From: Pseudomonas sp.
Lineage (GTDB): Bacteria > Pseudomonadota > Gammaproteobacteria > Pseudomonadales > Pseudomonadaceae
Assembly (NCBI GenBank): GCA_007713455.1
Contig: VMRT01000009.1
Location: 310,001-374,000, forward strand
Direction of reading: 5' to 3'
DNA length: 64,000 nt
Positions 46,691 through 55,050 of this stretch are shown piece by piece. Position 1 is the first letter of the stretch. Every line of letters begins with the position of its first letter. The position numbers and the translations under genes are program-made. The notes beneath the pieces were generated by a model, which ran no database searches, was not told the DNA's origin, and saw only the letters and a list, made by a program, of their open reading frames with translations.

Positions 46691-48085
46691 GTGATAGCCC
46701 GCCCCGCCCCTGATCTCGATACGCTCGACCGTCTCTGGCTTACCGAAGCCGTGCGCCTGCGCGAAGAACATGCCGGGCCGCTGGAGGATGACGAAGCCAA
46801 CCGCCAGGCCCGTGCCCAAGGCGGTGATCTCCCCGTGCTGATCGAGCAGCGTGCACTCTGGCTGGCGCGCCGTGACGGGCTGGTCGAAGCGCTCCTGCAC
46901 TGGCGCCAGGGCGCACGGCTGGGTGGGTTCGCGCTGGCGCTGCTCGCGGTCTTCACCGGCGCCGGCCTGGCCTTCGCTGCACTGGGCGACGGGCAGCGAC
47001 CGGTCAATGTGTTCTGGGCGCTGGGCAGCCTGCTCGGGCTGAACCTGCTGACCCTGCTCGGCTGGCTGCTCGGCCTGCTCTTCGCTGGCGACAGCGGTGG
47101 TGCGCTGGGACGGCTGTGGCTCTGGCTGAGCGAAAAGCTCGCCCGCGACGCCCGCGCCGCGCAACTGGCACCAGCGCTGCTGAGCGTATTGCACCAGCGC
47201 CGGCTCGGTCGCTGGCTGCTGGGTGTCGGCGTACACGGCCTCTGGCTGCTGGCCATGGCCAGCGCCCTGCTTACCTTGCTCGCGCTGCTGGCAACGCGGC
47301 GCTACGGCTTCGTCTGGGAGACCACCATTCTCGGTGAAAGCGCCTTCGTCGGCCTGACCCAGGCCCTCGGCGCGCTGCCGGCGCTGCTCGGCTTCAGCGT
47401 GCCGGATGTCGAGCAGATCCGCGCCAGTGGCGCACTTGGCGGCGATCTGGAAGGCGCCCGGCAACGCTGGGCCGGCTGGCTGGTTGGCGTGCTGCTGATC
47501 TACGGGCTGCTGCCGCGGCTACTGCTCGCGGGGTTCAGTCTGTGGCGCTGGCGCCGCGGCCGTGCCGCGTTGAAGCTCGACCTGAGCCTGCCGGCCTATC
47601 GCCTGCTCCGCGAACGCCTGCAGCCGCCCAGCGAGCGACTCGGTATCAGTGATGCAGCACCCGCCCAACTGCACGCTCCCAGCGCCGGCGCTCAGCTCGA
47701 GGGCAGCGCTGGCGCCGTACTGGTGGCCATCGAGCTGGACGGCAGCCGCCCCTGGCCACCGGCTCTGTCCAAGGGCATCGCCGATGCCGGCATCCTCGAC
47801 GATCGCGAGGGGCGCCGACGCCTGCTCGATCAGCTCACCCGTTTTCCGCCGGCGCGCCTGGCCATCGCCTGTGATCCCCGGCGCTCGCCGGATCGCGGCA
47901 CCCTGGCGCTGATCGGCGAGCTGTCGCGCTGCGCCGCTGCGACCCGCATCTGGCTGCTGCAGGCGCCGCCGGGCGAGGCGCTGGACAGCGCGCGCCTGGA
48001 TGACTGGCACCAGGCGCTGGACAGCCTGGGCCTGCCCCATTCCACCACGACGCCGCTGGGCTGGCTGGAGAGCGGACATGACTGA
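46691..48085 (+). CDS. DUF2868 membrane protein
   Basis: This 464-residue protein starts with GTG 46691. The N-terminal part is hydrophilic (LTEAVRLREEHAGPLEDDEANRQAR is the DUF2868 opening), followed by four or five membrane segments (about 76-98, 107-130, 175-200, 265-285). The C-terminal half is soluble (about 300-464) with VLVAIELDGSRPWPP and RLAIACDPRRSPDRGTLALIGEL. It overlaps the next GTPase gene by eight bases, and the pair is normally found together, so the two products probably act as one complex at the inner membrane. Biochemical role unknown. Confidence 0.8.
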   Translation: MIARPAPDLDTLDRLWLTEAVRLREEHAGPLEDDEANRQARAQGGDLPVLIEQRALWLARRDGLVEALLHWRQGARLGGFALALLAVFTGAGLAFAALGDGQRPVNVFWALGSLLGLNLLTLLGWLLGLLFAGDSGGALGRLWLWLSEKLARDARAAQLAPALLSVLHQRRLGRWLLGVGVHGLWLLAMASALLTLLALLATRRYGFVWETTILGESAFVGLTQALGALPALLGFSVPDVEQIRASGALGGDLEGARQRWAGWLVGVLLIYGLLPRLLLAGFSLWRWRRGRAALKLDLSLPAYRLLRERLQPPSERLGISDAAPAQLHAPSAGAQLEGSAGAVLVAIELDGSRPWPPALSKGIADAGILDDREGRRRLLDQLTRFPPARLAIACDPRRSPDRGTLALIGELSRCAAATRIWLLQAPPGEALDSARLDDWHQALDSLGLPHSTTTPLGWLESGHD

Positions 48086-49451
48086 AGCCCTGAAGCTCGC
48101 CGTGGTCGGCCATACCAATGTCGGCAAGACCTCGCTGCTGCGCACCCTGACCCGTGATGCAGGCTTCGGCGAGGTTTCGCACCGTCCCAGCACCACCCGC
48201 CATGTCGAAGGCGCACGGCTGTCGGTGGACGGCGAGGCGCTGCTGGAGTTGTACGACACCCCCGGCCTGGAAGATGCCATCGCCCTGCTCGATTACCTGG
48301 AACGCGTGGAGCGCCCCGGCGAACGCCTCGACGGCCCGGCGCGAACCGCGCGCTTTCTCGACGGCAGCGAGGCGCGCCAGCGCTTCGAGCAGGAAGCCAA
48401 GGTGCTGCGCCAGCTGCTCGCCAGCGATGCCGGGCTCTACGTGATCGATGCCCGCGAGCCGGTACTGGCCAAGTACAAGGACGAGCTGGCGGTACTCGCC
48501 GGCTGCGGCAAGCCACTGCTGCCGGTGCTCAACTTCGTCGCCCAGCCCGGCCATCGCGAGGAGGAATGGCGTCAGGCGCTGGCCCGCCTCGGCCTGCATG
48601 CGCTGGTGCGCTTCGACAGCGTGGCGCCGCCCGTGGACGGCGAGCGCCGGCTGTACGAAAGCCTGGCGCTGCTGCTGGAACAGGCGCGGCCCAAGCTGCA
48701 GCGGCTGATCGAGGACCATGAAGCACAGGCCGCGGCGCGCCTGGTCAGCGGCCAGCGGCTGATCGCCGAGCTGCTGGTGGACGTCGCCGCCTGCCGACGC
48801 AGCGTGGCCGCACAGCCGGAGCTGGAGCGCGGCGCCATACGTGAATTGCACGACGCCGTGCGTGGCCGCGAACAGCGCTGCGTCGAATCCCTGCTGCGCC
48901 TGTATGCCTTCCGCAAGGAGCAGGCGGCAGCCAGCGACCTGCCACTGCTCGACGGCCGCTGGGGCGACGACCTGTTCAATCCGGAAACACTCAAGCAGCT
49001 GGGCGTGAAGATCGGCAGTGGTATGGCCGCAGGCGCGGCCGCCGGTGCCGGAGTCGATCTGATGGTCGGTGGCATCACCCTCGGCGCGGCGGCGCTGCTC
49101 GGCGCCATCGCCGGCGGCGGCGCGCAGACCGCGCGGCACTATGGCAATCGCCTGCTGGGCAAACTAAAGGGCCAGCGTGAACTGAGCGTCGATGACGCCG
49201 TGCTGCGCCTGCTCGCCCTGCGACAGCGCCAGCTGCTCGCCGTGCTCGCCACCCGAGGGCACGCTGCCACGGAAGCGATCCGCCTGGCCACTCCGCAGGA
49301 TCAGGGCTGGCGCGAGGGCAAGCTGCCCGAAGCCCTACAACGCTGTCGCGCGCATCCGGAGTGGTCTTCGCTCAACCCCGGCGCCCGCCTGCAGGACGGC
49401 GAGCGCCAGGCGGCGCTGGATGAGCTGCAGGCCGAACTGCGGCAGAGCTGA
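48078..49451 (+). CDS. Era-like GTPase with DUF3482 domain
   Basis: This 457-residue protein has a GTPase domain (about 1-200): P-loop GHTNVGKTSLLRTL, switch-region STTRHVEG, G3 YDTPGLED. The usual NKxD G4 motif is not evident (VLNFVAQPG stands near the place). The C-terminal DUF3482 part (about 260-457) contains a glycine/alanine-rich hydrophobic stretch (IGSGMAAGAAAGAGVDLMVGG to GAIAGGG), reminiscent of membrane-inserting segments. ATG 48078 lies inside the end of the DUF2868 gene (eight-base overlap), implying coupled translation. Confidence 0.82.
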   Translation: MTEALKLAVVGHTNVGKTSLLRTLTRDAGFGEVSHRPSTTRHVEGARLSVDGEALLELYDTPGLEDAIALLDYLERVERPGERLDGPARTARFLDGSEARQRFEQEAKVLRQLLASDAGLYVIDAREPVLAKYKDELAVLAGCGKPLLPVLNFVAQPGHREEEWRQALARLGLHALVRFDSVAPPVDGERRLYESLALLLEQARPKLQRLIEDHEAQAAARLVSGQRLIAELLVDVAACRRSVAAQPELERGAIRELHDAVRGREQRCVESLLRLYAFRKEQAAASDLPLLDGRWGDDLFNPETLKQLGVKIGSGMAAGAAAGAGVDLMVGGITLGAAALLGAIAGGGAQTARHYGNRLLGKLKGQRELSVDDAVLRLLALRQRQLLAVLATRGHAATEAIRLATPQDQGWREGKLPEALQRCRAHPEWSSLNPGARLQDGERQAALDELQAELRQS

Positions 49452-49481
49452 CCGGTCTGCAAGCCCCGCCGTGCGTACGCG

Positions 49482-50387
49482 CTAGGCACGGGCACGGATC
49501 GGTGCACCATCGCCGGCCGTGCTCGGCGCCGGCTGGCGGCCGATGCCCAGGGTGCACAGCGTTGCCAGCATGATCAGCAACCCGCCCGCCCAGCCCATCG
49601 GCCCCAGCCGCTCACCCAGCCAGACACCGGCGATGATCGCGCCGAAGAGCGGTTCGGAGCCCATCAGCAGCGACACCCGCGTTGCGCTGCTGCGCCCCAG
49701 CGCGCGGTTCTGCGCGAACATGGCGAACAGCGTCGCGAACAGCACCAGATACAGCGTGCCGAACCAGAAGCCCGGCTCCACCGGCAGCGCCGGCAACGAC
49801 ACGCCGAGCAGGATGCAGCCCGCCGCAACGACTCCGCTCTGCACCGCGGTCAGCGCCAGTGCCGGGATTTCCCGGCCGGCCGTCAATCGCCGGGTCAGGC
49901 AGACCAGCACCGCGCGCAGCAACGCGGCGGCCAGCATCAGCGCATCGCCGAGATTGAGCGACAGCTGCGGGCCGCCGGTCAGCAGCCAGACGCCCGCCAG
50001 CGACATCGCGCAGGCTAGGAACAGCGTGTTGTGCGGCCGCTGGCGCAGCAGCAGCCACTCCATGAACGGCGTGATCACCACGCATAGGCTGATCAGAAAC
50101 GCCGCATTGCTGGCGCTGGTCAGCATCACGCCCCAGGTCTCGCAGAGAAAGATCGCCAGCATCACCAGCCCCAGCGGCAGACCGGGGCGCAGCGCCCGGC
50201 GACCGGCGCCGCGCAGTTGCGGCAGCAGCAGGACGAAGGTCAGGCCGAAGCGGATCGCCAGGAAACCCAGCACCGGATAGAACAGCAGCGCCTGCTTGGC
50301 CACTGCATAGCTGCTGCCCCAGATCAGCGCCACCATCAGCAGCATGCCATCGGCCAGCCACAGCCCCTGTCTCAACGTGCCTTTCAT
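49482..50387 (-). CDS. EamA/DMT family transporter
   Basis: The 301-residue protein has ten membrane segments arranged as two EamA repeats (MLLMVALIWGSSYAVAKQALLF and ALMLAAALLRAVLVCLTRRL; WGSSY is typical of the first, and LLMGSEPLFGAIIAGVWLGERLG of the second). It is likely a metabolite or amino-acid exporter in the inner membrane. ATG 50387 (MKGTLRQG) is chosen; the longer frame to 50477 looks non-coding. It is divergent from a LysR gene that may regulate it. Confidence 0.86.
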   Translation of the reverse strand: MKGTLRQGLWLADGMLLMVALIWGSSYAVAKQALLFYPVLGFLAIRFGLTFVLLLPQLRGAGRRALRPGLPLGLVMLAIFLCETWGVMLTSASNAAFLISLCVVITPFMEWLLLRQRPHNTLFLACAMSLAGVWLLTGGPQLSLNLGDALMLAAALLRAVLVCLTRRLTAGREIPALALTAVQSGVVAAGCILLGVSLPALPVEPGFWFGTLYLVLFATLFAMFAQNRALGRSSATRVSLLMGSEPLFGAIIAGVWLGERLGPMGWAGGLLIMLATLCTLGIGRQPAPSTAGDGAPIRARA

Positions 50388-50451
50388 GTTCGAATCCCCA
50401 CACCAGTCAGGCGCTGATTGTCGGGCCTGCCGCCGCGGTCGATAATCCAGC

Positions 50452-50473
50452 GAAACAGCACAGGACCTGTTCC
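50452..50473. promoter_or_regulatory. Imperfect inverted repeat before the LysR gene
   Basis: GAAACAG 50452-50458 and CTGTTCC 50467-50473 form an inverted repeat (six of seven) directly before ATG 50476, in the divergent EamA/LysR gap of 88 bases. It could be an autoregulatory site. Confidence 0.25.
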
Positions 50474-50475
50474 GC

Positions 50476-51390
50476 ATGGGAACGAATGACAGCGCAGCCC
50501 TGCTGCCTTATATGGCCGTGTTCGTGCGGGTGGTCGAGGCCGGCAGCTTCTCCGGCGCCGCGCGGCAGCTGGGCAGCACACCGTCGGCGGTAAGCCGCCA
50601 GGTGGCCCGGCTGGAGCAGGCTCTGGCACTGCGCCTGCTGGAACGCACGACGCGCCAGCTGCGGCTGAACGAGGCCGGGGCGGAGTTCTACCAGCATTGC
50701 CGGGATATGCTCGATGCGGCCGACGCGGCCGTCGTCATCGGCGAACGGCTGATGCGCAGCCCACGCGGGCTGGTGCGCCTGAGCGTACCCAAGGCCTATG
50801 GCAAGTTCGTCGTCGGGCCGTTGATGCCGGCCTTTCTGCAGCGCTACCCCGAGGTCGATGTGCAGCTGCGGATCAGCGACCAGAGCCCGGACCTGATCGA
50901 GGACGGCTTCGACCTGCTGGTACTGGTCACCAACAACCCACCCGAAGGCCTGGCCGGCAAACCGCTCGGACCGGTACGCCAGCTGCTCTGCGCCAGCCCC
51001 GACTACCTGCAACGCCACGGCGAGCCGCAGCATCCGCAGGACCTGCTGCGCCACAGCTGTCTGTATCTGGGGGAAACGGCCGGGGACAATCGCTGGCACC
51101 TGCGCCGCGGCGAGCAGCAGGAAACGGTGACGGTGCGTGGCCGCTACATCAGCAACCACAGCGAAGCGCGGCTGCAGGTAGCGCTGGCGGGTCTTGGCAT
51201 CACCTGCCTGCCGCACTTCACCGCAGCCCAGGCACTGGCCGAGGGACGCTTGCGCGAAGTGCTGCCGCAGTGGCGCTACACCGGTTCATACCAGGGCGCG
51301 GCCTGGCTGCTGTGGCGGCAGAATCATCATCTGCCACCGAAGACGCGGGCACTGATCGACTATCTGAGCGAGGCGCTGATCCGCACCTGA
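50476..51390 (+). CDS. LysR-family transcriptional regulator
   Basis: This 304-residue regulator has an N-terminal winged HTH (PYMAVFVRVVEAGSFSGAARQLGSTPSAVSRQVARLEQALALRLLERTTRQLRLNEAG) and a periplasmic-binding-protein-like effector domain (about 95-300, LVRLSVPKAYGKFVVGPLMPAFLQRYPEVDVQLRIS). The N-terminus is close to the AaeR/CrgA type. It is transcribed away from the EamA transporter and probably controls it; the ligand is not known. Confidence 0.9.
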   Translation: MGTNDSAALLPYMAVFVRVVEAGSFSGAARQLGSTPSAVSRQVARLEQALALRLLERTTRQLRLNEAGAEFYQHCRDMLDAADAAVVIGERLMRSPRGLVRLSVPKAYGKFVVGPLMPAFLQRYPEVDVQLRISDQSPDLIEDGFDLLVLVTNNPPEGLAGKPLGPVRQLLCASPDYLQRHGEPQHPQDLLRHSCLYLGETAGDNRWHLRRGEQQETVTVRGRYISNHSEARLQVALAGLGITCLPHFTAAQALAEGRLREVLPQWRYTGSYQGAAWLLWRQNHHLPPKTRALIDYLSEALIRT

Positions 51391-51508
51391 GCGGCATCCG
51401 TGCGGGCGAACCGATGCAGGTGGATGGGTCGAGCCTCAACGCCAGCGGCGGCTCTGTCCGCAGATTTTGGCGCCGGGCGGACATCGCTGCCCGCCCCGCG
51501 ACCGCGAA

Positions 51509-52237
51509 TCAGCGCTCCTTCGAGCCTTCCACTTCCTCGGCCATGCGCGCCAGGCCCAGGTGGCGCACGTCGGTACCGCGCACCAGGTAGATCACCAGTT
51601 CGGCGATGTTGCGCGCGTGGTCGCCGATGCGTTCCAGCGAGCGCAGCGCCCAGATCACGCTGAGCACGCGGGAGATCGAGCGCGGGTCTTCCATCATGTA
51701 GGTGACCAGTTCGCGCAGGGCGGTCTTGTATTCGCGGTCGACGGTCTTGTCGTACTGCGCCACCGACAGCGCGAGGTCGGCATCGAAGCGGGCAAAGGCG
51801 TCGAGCGCTTCCTGCACCATCTTGCGTACCTGGTCGCCGATGTGGCGCACCTCGACATAGCCCTTGGGCGACTCGCCTTCCTCGCACAGCTGGATGGCGC
51901 GGCGGGCGATCTTGGTCGCCTCGTCACCGATGCGCTCGAGGTCGATCACCGACTTGGAAATGCTGATGATCAGACGCAGGTCGGAGGCCGCCGGCTGACG
52001 GCGGGCGAGGATGCGCACGCACTCCTCGTCGATGTTGCGCTCCATCTGGTTGATCTGGTCATCGACGTCGCGCACCTGCTGAGCGAGGCCCGAATCGGCC
52101 TGGATCAGGGCGGTCACCGCGTCATTGACTTGCTTCTCCACCAGCCCGCCCATGGCCAGCAGGTGGCTGCGCACCTCCTCGAGCTCGGCGTTGAACTGCT
52201 GGGAAATGTGTTGGGTGTGGCTGTCTTTACTGATCAT
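51509..52237 (-). CDS. phoU: Phosphate regulatory protein PhoU
   Basis: The 242-residue, all-helical protein is made of two PhoU repeats: HTQHISQQFNAELEEVRSHLLAMGGLVEKQV, LVISISKSVIDLERIGDEATKIARRA-type, and a second SLERIGDHARNIAELVIYL. These ER(I)GD metal-binding motifs occur in both halves. PhoU links the Pst transporter to the PhoR kinase, keeping the Pho regulon off when phosphate is plentiful. ATG 52237 follows GGAGCGAG. It is the last gene of the pst cluster, separated from pstB by a gap holding a palindromic element. Confidence 0.95.
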   Translation of the reverse strand: MISKDSHTQHISQQFNAELEEVRSHLLAMGGLVEKQVNDAVTALIQADSGLAQQVRDVDDQINQMERNIDEECVRILARRQPAASDLRLIISISKSVIDLERIGDEATKIARRAIQLCEEGESPKGYVEVRHIGDQVRKMVQEALDAFARFDADLALSVAQYDKTVDREYKTALRELVTYMMEDPRSISRVLSVIWALRSLERIGDHARNIAELVIYLVRGTDVRHLGLARMAEEVEGSKER

Positions 52238-52336
52238 TGTTCTCGCTCCGAGGAGACTGCCGCTAGGCGGATCTGGTGCGCAGCGCACCTGGAAAAAATG
52301 AGTACCACGCAAACCCGTCCGGGCTTTGGCAGAGTG

Positions 52337-52414
52337 TGTCAGGCAAGGAGGCGGAACGCAGACAGTACGATTTGTACGGCAAGTTCCGCCGACGCCGCCT
52401 GGCGCCCTCTGACA
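52337..52414. repeat. Concentric palindromic intergenic element (copy B), pstB-phoU gap
   Basis: Nested inverted repeats around about 52371: TGTCAG 52337-52342 with CTGACA 52409-52414, GGCGGAAC 52350-52357 with GTTCCGCC 52383-52390, and the core GTAC 52365-52368 with GTAC 52374-52377. The left arm contains GGCAAGGAG at the same relation to the core as in the element at 4588-4748 read on the minus strand. It lies within the pst operon and could reduce phoU expression or protect the upstream mRNA end. Confidence 0.6.
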
Positions 52415-52422
52415 TGGCCAGA

Positions 52423-53250
52423 CTAGCCGTAGCGGCCCGTGATGTAGTCTTCCGTCTGCTTCTTGGCCGGGTTGGTGAACAGCGTATCGGTATCGCCGTA
52501 CTCGATCAGTTTGCCCATGTACATGAACGCCGTGTAGTCGGAAACCCGCGCGGCCTGCTGCATGTTGTGGGTGACGATGACGATGGTGTACTTGGCCTTC
52601 AGTTCGTAGATCAGTTCTTCGACCTTCAGCGAGGAAATCGGGTCGAGCGCCGAGCTCGGCTCGTCGAGCAGCAGCACTTCCGGCTGCACGGCGATGGTGC
52701 GGGCGATGACCAGACGCTGCTGCTGACCGCCGGAGAGGCCGAGCGCCGATTCGTGCAGACGGTCCTTCACCTCGTCCCACAGCGCAGCGCCCTTGAGCGC
52801 CCACTCGACGGTCTCGTCGAGCACGCGCTTCTGCTTGATGCCCTGGATGCGCAGGCCGTAGACGACGTTTTCGTAGATGCTCTTGGGGAACGGGTTGGGC
52901 TTCTGGAACACCATGCCTACGCGGCGACGCAGGTCGGCCACGTCTTCGCCCTTGCGGTAGATGTTGGTGCCGTCGAGGTTGATCGCACCCTCGATGCGGC
53001 AGCCGTCGACCAGGTCGTTCATGCGGTTGAAGCAACGCAGCAGGGTCGACTTGCCACAGCCGGACGGGCCGATGAAGGCAGTCACGCGCTGCTTGGGGAT
53101 GTTCATCGCGACGTTGAACAGCGCCTGTTTCTGGCCGTAGTACAGGCTCAGATCGGGCACTTCGATGGCGACCTGCTCGTTGGCCAGGCTCAGGCTGCGC
53201 TTGTCGCGGCCGAGGGCCGAGATATCGATGGAATGCGTGTTGGTTTGCAT
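52423..53250 (-). CDS. pstB: Phosphate ABC transporter ATP-binding protein PstB
   Basis: This 275-residue ABC ATPase has Walker [23 protein letters not shown], the PstB-typical [19 protein letters not shown] (Q-loop), signature [19 protein letters not shown], Walker [15 protein letters not shown], and [27 protein letters not shown]. It energises phosphate uptake with PstC and PstA. The N-terminal 25 residues are a Pseudomonas-type leader. Confidence 0.96.
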   Translation of the reverse strand: MQTNTHSIDISALGRDKRSLSLANEQVAIEVPDLSLYYGQKQALFNVAMNIPKQRVTAFIGPSGCGKSTLLRCFNRMNDLVDGCRIEGAINLDGTNIYRKGEDVADLRRRVGMVFQKPNPFPKSIYENVVYGLRIQGIKQKRVLDETVEWALKGAALWDEVKDRLHESALGLSGGQQQRLVIARTIAVQPEVLLLDEPSSALDPISSLKVEELIYELKAKYTIVIVTHNMQQAARVSDYTAFMYMGKLIEYGDTDTLFTNPAKKQTEDYITGRYG

Positions 53251-53278
53251 GTGCTCGCTCCGTTCGCAGCTGCCAGCT

Positions 53279-53344
53279 GCAAGCTACAGGCTGCAAGCCC
53301 AAGTCAGCGCCTCGTTTCTCCCGAGGCTGGTGGCTTGAGCTTGC
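53279..53344. repeat. REP-like inverted repeat between pstB and pstA
   Basis: GCAAGCT 53279-53285 pairs with AGCTTGC 53338-53344 and, inside, CCTCG 53310-53314 with CGAGG 53322-53326. Flanking short AGCTGC/GCAAGC units repeat on the left. This resembles repeated GCTTGCAGCTTG-type intergenic sequence that I associate with Pseudomonas genomes. It may act as a stem-loop in the operon mRNA. Confidence 0.4.
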
Positions 53345-53352
53345 CGCTTCAA

Positions 53353-55023
53353 TTAATGATCCAGCGCCTTGTACTTCTCGCGCAGGTGGTTGCGGATGTA
53401 GATCGCTGTGAAGTTGAGCGCGGCGATCACCAGCACCAGCAGCAGCGCAGTCGCATACACCAGCGGTCGTGCCGCCTCGACGTTGGGGCTCTGGAAGCCG
53501 ACGTCGTAGATATGGAAGCCCAGGTGCATGATCTTCTGGTCCAGATGCAGGTAGGGGTAGTTGCCATTGAGCGGCAGGTTCGGTGCCAGCTTGACAACAC
53601 CGACCAGCATCAGCGGCGCCACTTCACCGGCGGCGCGGGCCACGGCAAGGATCAGGCCGGTCATCATTGCCGGGCTGGCCATTGGCAAAACCACCTTCCA
53701 CAGCGTCTCCGACTTGGTCGCACCAAGGGCCAGCGAGCCTTCGCGGATCATCCGCGGGATGCGCGCCAGGCCTTCCTCGGTGGCTACGATCACCACCGGC
53801 AAGGTGAGGATTGCCAGAGTCAGCGAAGCCCACATCAGGCCCGGCGTGCCAAACACCGGTGCCGGTGCGGCTTCCGGGTAGAACAAGCGGTCCAGCGAAC
53901 CGCCCAGCACGTAGACGAAGAAGCCCAGACCGAACACGCCGTATACGATCGACGGCACCCCGGCCAGGTTGTTCACCGCGATGCGGATGATCCGGGTCAG
54001 CAGGCCCTGCTTGGCGTATTCACGCAGGTAGACCGCTGCGATCACGCCGAACGGGGTGACGATCACCGCCATGATCAGGGTCATCAGCACGGTACCGAAG
54101 ATCGCCGGAAACACGCCGCCCTCGGTGTTCGCCTCGCGCGGCTCGTCGCTGACGAATTCCCACAGCTTGGCGAAGTAGAACATCAGCTTCTGCGGCGTCG
54201 ACATGGCATTGGGCTGGAATGCACGCACCACCTTGCCCAGGGTGATCTCCTGCTCGCGGCCGTCGGCCGTGCGCACGGTGATGCTGTCGCGGTTGAACTG
54301 CTGCTGCAGGGCGACCAGCTTTTCTTCCAGCACCCGGTACTCGGCATCCCACTGGGCGCGCTCGGCATCCAGATCGGCCTGCGCAGCCGCGTCCAGGCGA
54401 TCGTTCAGCTCCAGCTGACGGGTCTTCAGGCGCAGACGCTCGAGGCCGTGGTTGATGCGGCCGATCTCCACCTTTTCGATACGTGAGATCTGCGTGTGCA
54501 GCTGGTCGACGCGGTCGATGCGTGCCTGCAACTCGTTCCAGGCGCCTTCTCCCTCGGCGACCAGTTGGCCGGCTTCCTTCACGTTGAGCAGGTAGCCATA
54601 GAAATTGCCCCACTCACGGCGCTCCAGCACCATCAGCTCGACGGGCGTGCGCTGGTTGCTCAGCCACTCACCGACCACCCAAGAGAAATCCGCGCCGTAC
54701 ACCTCACGGTTGCCGACCTTGAGCAGCTCGCGAGTCATGAACTCGCCGCCTTCGACGTTCACCGGCAGGCCGCTGGCCGCCAGACGCGCGCGCGGCACCT
54801 CTTCAGCCTGGACCACCTCACCGGCCAGCACGCGCATCTCGGCGCCCGGCATGCTGTAGTCGGCGACGATCACATCGGCCGGCCAGAAGTGCGCCAGACC
54901 GCGCACGGCGATGATCGCCAGCAGCCCCAGGGTCATGATCACGGCGATGGACACCGCGCCGGCGTTCATCCAGATCCAGGGTGTGCCGCTCTTGACCCAG
55001 GTGTTCAACGAATCCTTTTTCAC
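53353..55023 (-). CDS. pstA: Phosphate ABC transporter permease PstA (long form)
   Basis: This 556-residue permease is much longer than the roughly 300 residues of E. coli PstA. A first TM helix (about 18-40) is followed by an extended hydrophilic region (about 45-290), predicted periplasmic, with coiled-coil-like sequence (NELQARIDRVDQLHTQISRIE, LNDRLDAAAQADLDAERAQ). Then comes the typical permease core with GVIAAVYLREYAKQGLLTRIIRIAVNNLAGVPSIVYGVFGL and the EAA-like loop EGLARIPRMIREGSLALGATKSETLWKVVLPMA. The start codon is GTG. It is 27 bases after pstC. Confidence 0.93.
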   Translation of the reverse strand: MKKDSLNTWVKSGTPWIWMNAGAVSIAVIMTLGLLAIIAVRGLAHFWPADVIVADYSMPGAEMRVLAGEVVQAEEVPRARLAASGLPVNVEGGEFMTRELLKVGNREVYGADFSWVVGEWLSNQRTPVELMVLERREWGNFYGYLLNVKEAGQLVAEGEGAWNELQARIDRVDQLHTQISRIEKVEIGRINHGLERLRLKTRQLELNDRLDAAAQADLDAERAQWDAEYRVLEEKLVALQQQFNRDSITVRTADGREQEITLGKVVRAFQPNAMSTPQKLMFYFAKLWEFVSDEPREANTEGGVFPAIFGTVLMTLIMAVIVTPFGVIAAVYLREYAKQGLLTRIIRIAVNNLAGVPSIVYGVFGLGFFVYVLGGSLDRLFYPEAAPAPVFGTPGLMWASLTLAILTLPVVIVATEEGLARIPRMIREGSLALGATKSETLWKVVLPMASPAMMTGLILAVARAAGEVAPLMLVGVVKLAPNLPLNGNYPYLHLDQKIMHLGFHIYDVGFQSPNVEAARPLVYATALLLVLVIAALNFTAIYIRNHLREKYKALDH

Positions 55024-55050
55024 GGATCGATACCTTCTGCGAAATCTGGT

